Below, piece after piece: positions 1-5,675 of a stretch of DNA of 9,641 bases; positions within the stretch are counted from its first letter, which is position 1; each line of letters begins with the position of its first letter. Source of the stretch: Rhodospirillales bacterium (GTDB lineage Bacteria; Pseudomonadota; Alphaproteobacteria; Rhodospirillales; UBA2165). The notes beneath the pieces were generated by a model. It worked only from the letters and a program-made list of their open reading frames with translations. It did no database searches and was not told where the DNA came from. Where the stretch lies: NCBI GenBank assembly GCA_013204125.1, contig JABMOP010000294.1:1-9641 (forward strand). The letters are read 5' to 3'. A program made the position numbers and the translations under genes.

Positions 1-270
1 AGCCGGACCGGCGCGGCCGATATCCCGGCCCATGAATTCCACTATGCGTCCTTGGATGGCGATTTGGGCGGCATCGATTTTGCCTATGGGGTGGAACGTG
101 GTTTCGGCATTGATGGAAAACGCGATGGCCTGAAAATCCATAACCTGACCGCTTGCTTCTCCCATCAACGGGACACGGATGCCAACCACTGGGTGGAACG
201 GTTTTTGAATTTGGTGCGGGATACGAACGCGGAGGCGCGGGGCGATCAACCCGCCGCCGTAAATGCTTAA
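1..270 (+). CDS. cobB: Cobyrinate a,c-diamide synthase, C-terminal fragment (5' end outside window)
   Basis: The reading frame is open from base 1 to a TAA at 268-270 and gives the last 89 residues of a protein whose start lies to the left. The fragment carries HEFHY at residues 11-15, the conserved histidine-containing motif of the class I glutamine amidotransferase domain of the CobB/CbiA family. It is followed by a GKRDGL...NLTACFSH stretch and an HWVERFLNLV stretch that match the family's usual C-terminal end. CobB/CbiA enzymes amidate the a and c side chains of (hydrogeno)cobyrinic acid using glutamine and ATP in cytoplasmic cobalamin synthesis. The N-terminal ATP-binding domain is not visible, so the aerobic and anaerobic forms cannot be separated. 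Only 3 bases separate its stop from the stop of the convergent ThDP gene. It probably belongs to a cobalamin block left of the window and is unrelated to the catabolic genes on the right. Confidence 0.8.
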   Translation, partial: SRTGAADIPAHEFHYASLDGDLGGIDFAYGVERGFGIDGKRDGLKIHNLTACFSHQRDTDANHWVERFLNLVRDTNAEARGDQPAAVNA

Positions 271-273
271 GGT

Positions 274-2073
274 CTAAAGCATCGTCCTTACATCAACCAC
301 GGCAACATTTCCTGAATCCACTTCGGCGACCGCCCGGCGGAACACATCGGCGAGGGCGTTCGGATCATCGACCGGGCCTTCGGCCCAAGCGCCGTAGCTC
401 CGCGCTAAGGTTGCAAAATCTATGTCCGGTTCGGCCATGCGCTGGCCGATCCAGGCATTTTCCGGTGGCCGGCCCCGCGCATCGGCGACCCTGATTTGGT
501 GGTGCTCGTCGTTGCCCCAACTGTTGTTGTTATTTATCACCATGAGCGTTGGGATTTGGTAGTGACAGGCGGTCCAAGTGGCGTGCGATCCCATCAGAAA
601 ATCACCATCGCCGGTAATGCCGACCGGGAAACGCCCTTGCTCGCGAAGCGCCAGGGACGCACCGACCATGCCACCCGGACCATAGCCAACGCCGCCGCCG
701 CCATCGCCGCCCAAATAATCGCCGGCGCCGGCAAATTCCCACGCGCCTTCGGGGAAGCTGCGATTGTTGCGCAGGGTCATGGTCCAGGGCTTATCTTTCA
801 CCGCGTGATATAATTCATACACCATGCGCCCGGTGGCGATGGGAGAGCTATCCCAATTTTCGCGCCAGCGGTCCTGCTGCGCATGGCGTAAAGTTTTATG
901 ACGTTCGGCAAGGGCGGCTTTGCGATCCGATATACGCTTCGCCAGATTATCATCGCCCGCTAATTTTTCCTTCAAAACGCCGATCAATTGGGCCAAGCCC
1001 AAATGCGGGTCGCAATCCAGTTGTAAATCGACGGCAGATACCGGCCCGCCGTAATGGGACCAGGAATTTTCCTGCACATGTTCCATCGTCATTTCGATGA
1101 CACGCTGGCCGTCTTTGCCGCGTACACCCTGGAAATAGCCGTCATAGGCTTCGGTCACATCGGCGCAATCGACGGCCAGGATCACATCGGCTTCGGCGCG
1201 CATCCCCCGATCACCGGTCAGGTTTTGCGGGTGCGATGTGGGGAAGACGACGACATGGCGGTCGTCCATCAGGGCCGCGCCGGTTAAATCGGCAAGTTCA
1301 GCCAAGGGATCCCGCGACCGCATTTCGCGGCCCAAACGTCCGCCGACGATCAACGGCATTTCGGCCGCCAGAATCATATCCGCTGCATTTTCCAGCGCGC
1401 CCGGGTTGGGCGCCATCGGCGCCGCCGGCTGATAGCGGGCAAGGGTCTGATCGGGGATTACCAGATCATCATCGATGCCGCCTTCCTGTACGCCCAAATC
1501 GGTGCAGATATAGGTTGGGCCTTTGGGTGCGGTCGCCGAAACTTTGGCCGCTTTCAGGAACGAATCCAGCGTCGATTGCAGGGTTAGAGGCTCGTCGGTC
1601 CATTTAACGAAGTTCTTGACCAGATCGCTTTGCATGGACGCCGTATGCACATAATCGATATAGCGCCTTTTGGCGGGATCGAACGGGCCGGAACCGCCGA
1701 GCACCAATATCGGCACCCGGTCGCACCAGGCATCAAAGACGCCGACGCTGCCGGTCATCAGCCCAACCAGATCATGAATAATGGCGAGCGACGTTTTGCC
1801 CGACGCCTTGGCATAGCCATGCGCCATCGACATAACGACGGCTTCGTGGGTGCACATAATCATTTCAGGGTTCTGGTTGCGCGTATGATTGACCAGCGAA
1901 TCGTGAAGCCCGCGAAAACTTGAACCCGGCAGCAAAAAGATGTGCTTGAAGCCCATCGCCGACAGCATATCGGCCATCACGTCGGAGCCGTATTCCGCCT
2001 TGGATTGATTGGCGGGTAAATTCACCGGCGTTTCCGGATATTTCATGCTGCCGTAATTGATGCTGTCGTTCAT
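274..2073 (-). CDS. Thiamine-diphosphate-dependent enzyme, benzoylformate decarboxylase-like
   Basis: This 599-residue protein has the three-domain layout of ThDP decarboxylases and acetolactate synthases: a PYR domain at about 30-195, a central domain at about 225-365 and a PP domain at about 410-599. The cofactor motif starts with GDGD at 488-491 and ends in an NNNN run at 514-517. The ThDP-activating glutamate is E77 in THEAVV. Compared with Pseudomonas putida benzoylformate decarboxylase (from memory), S51 in LPGSS matches Ser26, E77 matches Glu47 and H100 in AIIHD matches His70, with the same 23-residue E-to-H spacing. I see no counterpart of His281 in the aligned stretch around 305-315. 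Decarboxylation of a 2-keto acid, or a carboligation or lyase reaction, is therefore plausible, but the substrate is unknown. The first 30 residues are an extra N-terminal arm. The ATG at 2073 has AAGGAA about 8 bases upstream. The gene stands alone, divergent from the amidohydrolase gene and convergent with cobB. It could instead belong to an uncharacterised acetolactate-synthase-like clade. Confidence 0.85.
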   Translation of the reverse strand: MNDSINYGSMKYPETPVNLPANQSKAEYGSDVMADMLSAMGFKHIFLLPGSSFRGLHDSLVNHTRNQNPEMIMCTHEAVVMSMAHGYAKASGKTSLAIIHDLVGLMTGSVGVFDAWCDRVPILVLGGSGPFDPAKRRYIDYVHTASMQSDLVKNFVKWTDEPLTLQSTLDSFLKAAKVSATAPKGPTYICTDLGVQEGGIDDDLVIPDQTLARYQPAAPMAPNPGALENAADMILAAEMPLIVGGRLGREMRSRDPLAELADLTGAALMDDRHVVVFPTSHPQNLTGDRGMRAEADVILAVDCADVTEAYDGYFQGVRGKDGQRVIEMTMEHVQENSWSHYGGPVSAVDLQLDCDPHLGLAQLIGVLKEKLAGDDNLAKRISDRKAALAERHKTLRHAQQDRWRENWDSSPIATGRMVYELYHAVKDKPWTMTLRNNRSFPEGAWEFAGAGDYLGGDGGGGVGYGPGGMVGASLALREQGRFPVGITGDGDFLMGSHATWTACHYQIPTLMVINNNNSWGNDEHHQIRVADARGRPPENAWIGQRMAEPDIDFATLARSYGAWAEGPVDDPNALADVFRRAVAEVDSGNVAVVDVRTML

Positions 2074-2182
2074 TCCCCGATTTCCTTCGATTGATTTGAA
2101 TCTTAAGTATCGGATTATTGCCGGGGGTACAATATTCGCCTACCATCCGCACAACCGAAATTTTTAAATGGAGGTTGGGGAT
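2074..2182. promoter_or_regulatory. Divergent intergenic region between the ThDP gene and the amidohydrolase gene
   Basis: These 109 bases hold the 5' signals of two divergent genes and are more AT-rich than the flanks. For the plus strand, a weak sigma70-like pair can be drawn: TTGCCG at 2118-2123 and TACCAT at 2141-2146 with a 17-base spacer, each matching four of six consensus bases. For the minus strand I see only the Shine-Dalgarno AAGGAA before the ATG at 2073 and no convincing promoter boxes. No strong inverted repeat that would suggest an operator is visible. The shared region suggests the two genes may be expressed together. The promoter boxes are tentative; the presence of start signals for both genes is more secure. 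Confidence 0.4.
2170..2174 (+). promoter_or_regulatory. Shine-Dalgarno GGAGG that decides the amidohydrolase start
   Basis: GGAGG lies 8 bases before the ATG at 2183. The in-frame upstream ATG at 2168 overlaps this site and has no ribosome-binding sequence of its own, only an AT-rich run. The 2183 start is therefore preferred over the longer reading, which would add five residues. Confidence 0.75.
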
Positions 2183-2938
2183 ATGTCCGAACCGATTTGG
2201 AATAAGTTTTTGACCGAGCGCGATAAGGAAGTGTTTGCGTCTGCGGGCTATGGCGCCCGCGCCGGGTTCGGTAAAAAACCGGCGCTCATCGTCATCGACG
2301 TGAATTATAATTTTTGCGGCGATACGCGGGAGCCGATCCTCGAATCCATCAAAAAATACCGCAATTCCTGCGGCGAAGATGCCTGGGACGCGCTGCCCAA
2401 AATACGTAAATTGATCGACGCGGCGAGGGACAAAGGCATGCCGGTCATCTATTCCACCGGTCATGGACGCGAAGACGGCTGGGACCGAGGCGGTTGGGCC
2501 TGGAAAAATTCGCGCCAGGGCGAAGACCGGAGTCCACCGGAAGTGCGATCCAGTAACCGCGACGGCAACGACATCATGGATGAAATTGCGCCGGGACCAA
2601 AAGACATCGTCGTTAAAAAACAAAAACCTTCGGTATTCTACGGCACCAGCTTGATGGGATATCTCAATGATCTCGGTGCTGATTCCCTGATCGTCACCGG
2701 CACCACCACATCCGGCTGCGTCCGGGCGACGGTGATCGACGCTTTCTCGCTAAATCTTCCCGTCACCATCGCCGAAGACGGTTGCTTCGATCGCTCCGAA
2801 GCTTCGCATGCCATTAATCTTTGCGACATGAACGCCAAATACGCCGACGTCATCGGATCAGACGAAGTTCTGGAATTCATCAACGGCCTCGGCGAGACGG
2901 ATTACAATTTGCCGGCCGGCGTCGGGTCAGGCGCCTAA
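2183..2938 (+). CDS. Isochorismatase-fold cysteine amidohydrolase (N-carbamoylsarcosine/maleamate amidase type)
   Basis: This 251-residue protein contains the full catalytic triad of the cysteine hydrolase (isochorismatase-like) family: D39 in ALIVIDVN, K146 in the KQKPSVFYGT segment, and the nucleophile C179 in TGTTTSGCVRAT. The TTSGCVR form of the cysteine motif is typical of N-carbamoylsarcosine amidohydrolase and maleamate amidase (NicF) rather than of true isochorismatases, which lack the cysteine. These cytoplasmic enzymes hydrolyse a linear amide or carbamoyl group through a thioester intermediate, releasing ammonia or ammonia plus CO2. An insertion at about 95-130 (GREDGWDRGG... to DGNDI) probably shapes the substrate pocket. 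The start at 2183 is chosen for its GGAGG. The gene is divergent from the ThDP gene, and its stop overlaps by 4 bases the stop of the four-domain RidA-like gene. Amidohydrolases of this fold occur beside RidA-family proteins in pyrimidine degradation (RutB with RutC), which supports a nitrogen-containing substrate here. The exact substrate cannot be read from the sequence. Confidence 0.87.
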   Translation: MSEPIWNKFLTERDKEVFASAGYGARAGFGKKPALIVIDVNYNFCGDTREPILESIKKYRNSCGEDAWDALPKIRKLIDAARDKGMPVIYSTGHGREDGWDRGGWAWKNSRQGEDRSPPEVRSSNRDGNDIMDEIAPGPKDIVVKKQKPSVFYGTSLMGYLNDLGADSLIVTGTTTSGCVRATVIDAFSLNLPVTIAEDGCFDRSEASHAINLCDMNAKYADVIGSDEVLEFINGLGETDYNLPAGVGSGA

Positions 2939-4443
2939 ATCAACGCCAGAATTTCCGCCCGTGGGTTGGGACCACCGGCCAGGGTCGTTTCGATAATATT
3001 GAGGCGCGGGGCACCCTTCTTGGCGTGTTTGGCAAAGCGGTCCTCGATTAGGCCTCGAAAACCCGGATCGCCGATGAAGGCGGTCAATTGGGTAAGATTA
3101 TCCCAGCCACCGCCGGCTTGTTCCAACAAGGTGCCAATATGCTCGAACACCAAATCGGCGGCTTCGACTTCGTCTGCGGCGCGCTCACCCGAATGGGCGT
3201 GGGTGCCGAATATGCGCGAAGAGGTCACGAGATTGCCGGTCTTGGCGCCCATCGACATGGGATCGCCATGGTGCAGGCCGGGAATTTTTAAGCAAGTTCG
3301 CTCGGCGTTCAAGACGCCCAATATCATAAACCGGAAATCCTGGCCTTCAGGTAAGGCGGCGGGCGCATATTTATGCGGCGCGCGGTCGCTCATATCAGGA
3401 TAGGTTTTGGCCCAAATTTCGTTGAGCACGGGCCGGTCGTCGAGGCTCCGCATATAAAGGGCGGCGCGGGCGATAGTGCCCAAATCCCCACCAGCCGCCT
3501 TGGCGAAGGCTTCCATATTTGTGCAGGCCGCCGCCATCTGCGCCGCCGCGCCAACCGCCAGCTTGCCGGTCGCCGGATCGTCCCCTTTGATCCCCGGCGC
3601 GATGATAAGATCGCCGAGGCGCAGTCCTGCCGGGGCGGGGTTGGCATGGGGGGCCAGATAAATTTCTTCGAACGCCGTGTTATCATCGCCCGATCCGATT
3701 AATCCGACGGCTTCGGCCATGACGGTCAGGCGGTCTGGAATGGCGCTGATCAGGCATTTCAATTGAGGCCGGGCTTTGATGCCGCTAAATATTTCTGCGT
3801 AGGCTTTTTCCGCCAAGGAGATAAAGCTCGCGTCCCGGCCAAAAGCGGTGATCTGTACAACATCTTCCGGCTTAGCACCATTGACGCGCATCAGCTCGGC
3901 AATATTCGCGAACGCCTGGCGGGTTTCCTCAATTTTGTCGTCCGACATGTCGCCGCCGGGAATCGTGCCGTGGACGCGGGATGTAAATATCCAATCACCG
4001 GTGCGCACCGTCGGGTCGCGCGCCGGGACGCCCGGAATTTCGCCGCGCACCCGCTTCATGCCGAGGACCGCAAAGCCGTCGATGCGCACCAATTGCCCTT
4101 TCGGCAAGGGCGCGACCAGGACTTTGAAGGCCGGGCGGTCTTGGTCGTCCGGGAACATCGCGTCCCACGGCTCATAGAGCGCCATCCGGTCTTCAGGTTT
4201 GGTCACGAAGGCGACGGCGCGTCCGATATTATCGGTGCTGCCACCGGCGCCTTCCACGGCCGCCGCCAAATGGCCGAGCGCAGCCTTGGTCTGGCTGACC
4301 AGATCACCTTGCACTTCGCCGCCGACAGGATCTACGCCGGCCAATCCGCCCGCATAGACAACGCCGTTCGCGCACGCGCCAAGCGGCATGGTGGCGTTAG
4401 GGTTGCCGGGATAAATCTCGAATAATTGGGATAGCTGGCTCAT
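2935..4443 (-). CDS. Four-domain RidA/YjgF-like protein (tandem fusion)
   Basis: At 502 residues this protein is about four times the length of a normal RidA (about 130). Four RidA-like units can be laid out at roughly 1-128, 129-250, 251-380 and 381-502. Each begins with a G(D/N)-x-hydrophobic strand (near 26, 149, 277 and 403) and ends with a strand after an LP-like turn (near 113, 235, 364 and 488). In E. coli RidA, Arg105 lies 8 residues before the L of that turn and is needed for imine/enamine deamination. Here the aligned residues are A105, Q227, P356 and R480, so only the fourth unit keeps the arginine. E497 fits the position of RidA Glu120 if a 2-residue insertion is allowed. RidA proteins form trimers with active sites between subunits, so fused degenerate units may be structural or ligand-binding partners. 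The gene is last in the operon, 7 bases after the two-domain RidA-like gene. Its Shine-Dalgarno overlaps that gene's stop. A role in deaminating a pathway intermediate is inferred; a purely binding role is possible. Confidence 0.85.
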   Translation of the reverse strand: MSQLSQLFEIYPGNPNATMPLGACANGVVYAGGLAGVDPVGGEVQGDLVSQTKAALGHLAAAVEGAGGSTDNIGRAVAFVTKPEDRMALYEPWDAMFPDDQDRPAFKVLVAPLPKGQLVRIDGFAVLGMKRVRGEIPGVPARDPTVRTGDWIFTSRVHGTIPGGDMSDDKIEETRQAFANIAELMRVNGAKPEDVVQITAFGRDASFISLAEKAYAEIFSGIKARPQLKCLISAIPDRLTVMAEAVGLIGSGDDNTAFEEIYLAPHANPAPAGLRLGDLIIAPGIKGDDPATGKLAVGAAAQMAAACTNMEAFAKAAGGDLGTIARAALYMRSLDDRPVLNEIWAKTYPDMSDRAPHKYAPAALPEGQDFRFMILGVLNAERTCLKIPGLHHGDPMSMGAKTGNLVTSSRIFGTHAHSGERAADEVEAADLVFEHIGTLLEQAGGGWDNLTQLTAFIGDPGFRGLIEDRFAKHAKKGAPRLNIIETTLAGGPNPRAEILALI

Positions 4444-4447
4444 ATTT

Positions 4448-4453
4448 CCTCTA
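4448..4453 (-). promoter_or_regulatory. Stop codon overlapping Shine-Dalgarno between the two RidA-like genes
   Basis: On the minus strand the sequence reads TAGAGGAAATATG. The TAG that stops the two-domain gene (4453-4451) shares bases with AGAGG (4452-4448), the ribosome-binding site of the four-domain gene, followed by 4 bases and the ATG at 4443. This arrangement suggests translational coupling and matched amounts of the two products. Confidence 0.7.
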
Positions 4454-5194
4454 AATTTTAGCGGCGATAATTTCGAGCATCACCAGAAGCGTTGGCGCGA
4501 CAGCATAAGGAAGGGGATGCAGGGGCGCGGCTTTACCTGAAAATTCAGCGGCCCAGCGCGCTTCAAGGCCTTTCAAATCCGCCATATCGGATAAGAACAA
4601 TCTACCTTGCTTAACATCTGCCCACGACATGCCGCCCAATTCCAAAGTGGCGGCGATGTTGGCGAAAACAAAATCGGTCTGCGTGGCCGTATCGGCGCCC
4701 GGTTCTCCGCTTTCTGGATCGAACGGCAGGACCCTCGATGTGAATAAATAATCGCCCATGCGCACGCCCATCGGGATCGGGTTGGTATGGGCGACCACCG
4801 GCAATTGGATCACCTGGCGCGGCTGATCGGCGACGGCGAAGAATTCCAACTGCACCTTGCGCCCGCCAAATAAGGGCGCAGTGATAAATTTATAAGTTGG
4901 CCGGTTATGCGCGTCCGGGAAACGATCAACCCATATCGCGTTTAAAAGCGGCATGCCTTCCTTGCCGTTTTCGAAAAAGACGCTGACCTGGGCGATGGCG
5001 TCCAGGGAGCTGCCGGCATTTTCGAGGGCGCTTTGCATGTTGGCGAAGGCATTTTGCAATTGGTCTTCCAGCGCTTCGGGCAAAGCGCCCCCTGCGTCTT
5101 CGCCCGATATGCGGCTCCCGTGAATGAGATCACCAACGCGGATGCCAGCCGAGAGCGGGACACCGGGGCTGAATATTTCACTTAATGCCGTCAT
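4451..5194 (-). CDS. Two-domain RidA/YjgF-like protein
   Basis: This 247-residue protein is made of two RidA-like units, about 1-124 and 130-247. Its sequence follows the second half of the neighbouring 502-residue protein. GIRVGDLI near 17-24 matches GLRLGDLI, LLNAIWVDRFPDAHNRP near 83-99 matches VLNEIWAKTYPDMSDRA, and the PMGVRMGDYLFTSR segment near 141-154 matches the SMGAKTGNLVTSSR segment. The pair therefore probably arose by duplication of a two-domain gene. The position equivalent to E. coli RidA Arg105 is T100 in unit 1 and about H226 in unit 2, so neither unit shows the catalytic arginine. E241 in MLEIIA sits where RidA has Glu120. Classical RidA deaminase activity is thus doubtful, and a partner role with the larger protein is plausible. 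The start at 5194 lies 3 bases beyond the stop of the GlcG-like gene and has only a weak GGGA-like ribosome site, so re-initiation after the upstream gene is likely. Confidence 0.83.
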   Translation of the reverse strand: MTALSEIFSPGVPLSAGIRVGDLIHGSRISGEDAGGALPEALEDQLQNAFANMQSALENAGSSLDAIAQVSVFFENGKEGMPLLNAIWVDRFPDAHNRPTYKFITAPLFGGRKVQLEFFAVADQPRQVIQLPVVAHTNPIPMGVRMGDYLFTSRVLPFDPESGEPGADTATQTDFVFANIAATLELGGMSWADVKQGRLFLSDMADLKGLEARWAAEFSGKAAPLHPLPYAVAPTLLVMLEIIAAKI

Positions 5195-5197
5195 TCA

Positions 5198-5653
5198 TCA
5201 GTCCCAATCGACGCGGTGGCGGAACCCTTCGCCCAAACTTTCGATGGCGAGCGCGGCAAAGTCTTCGTCGGAAAATTCTTGGTTGCCGCCGGCGATACCG
5301 ACACCGCCGACCACTTCTTTGCCGTAGCAGACCACGTAACCGCCGGGCAGCGTCGTGATCATGGTATCGTTCCAATCGGATGGCCCCCGGTGGCCCTGCT
5401 TTGCCTGCTGGTCCCAAAATTTGATAACGCCTTTGGTATCGCGCTCAAAAATCGCGCCGGTATAGGCTTTGCGGTGGGCCGTTCTGATGAAGCGGGCCGC
5501 CTTGCCGTCCATGCGCGCCGACGCAATAATTTCGCCGCTTTTATCGACGACGCATACGGCGATGCCCTTGTGATTGATTTTTTTTGCGTGGGCTATAACC
5601 GCATCGACCACCGTTTGGGCGTCTTCAAGGCTTAGAGTTTTTATATCAAGCAT
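5198..5653 (-). CDS. GlcG/HbpS-family protein (former DUF336)
   Basis: This 151-residue, single-domain cytoplasmic protein has the family's typical length. The usual landmarks are present in order: AVCVVDKSGEIIASARMDG at 32-50, the RTAHRKAYTGAI helix at 57-68, and the C-terminal GGYVVCYGKEVVGGVGIAGG segment at 104-123 followed by SDEDFAALAIESL. Members include GlcG of the glycolate oxidase locus, the haem-binding HbpS and the PduO C-terminal domain, and they bind haem, corrinoids or small molecules. No signal peptide is seen, so an extracellular HbpS-like role is unlikely. The ATG at 5653 has GAGG upstream at a spacing of about 10 bases. The gene sits between the acyl-CoA dehydrogenase gene (22-base gap) and the two-domain RidA-like gene (3-base gap), so it is part of the operon. 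Small proteins of this family are often found in catabolic operons without a defined job, and I cannot assign a ligand or reaction. Confidence 0.85.
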   Translation of the reverse strand: MLDIKTLSLEDAQTVVDAVIAHAKKINHKGIAVCVVDKSGEIIASARMDGKAARFIRTAHRKAYTGAIFERDTKGVIKFWDQQAKQGHRGPSDWNDTMITTLPGGYVVCYGKEVVGGVGIAGGNQEFSDEDFAALAIESLGEGFRHRVDWD

Positions 5654-5675
5654 GATGGGCGTACCTCATGTTCAT

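Noticed and set aside
2168..2182. Upstream ATG at 2168 as the start of the amidohydrolase
   Set aside because: It overlaps the GGAGG that serves the ATG at 2183 and has no ribosome-binding site of its own.
1865..2623. Long minus-strand open frame (252 codons) across the ThDP 5' end, the intergenic gap and the amidohydrolase
   Set aside because: It is antisense to the amidohydrolase, crosses a promoter region and shows no recognisable motif, while both genes it overlaps have clear catalytic residues.
2911..2920. Perfect palindrome GCCGGCCGGC near the convergent stop codons as a terminator
   Set aside because: It has no loop and no following T-run, and lies inside the amidohydrolase coding sequence; such GC palindromes are common in GC-rich genes.
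3763..4425. Plus-strand open frame of 220 codons opposite the four-domain RidA-like gene
   Set aside because: It is an arginine- and histidine-rich translation typical of the complement of a GC-rich gene, with no family signature; the opposite strand has four recognisable RidA-like units.
2935..5194. Possible frameshift or split gene between the two RidA-like genes
   Set aside because: The smaller gene has its own stop, the larger gene has a good ribosome-binding site and start, and each contains whole units; this fits duplication, not a broken gene.
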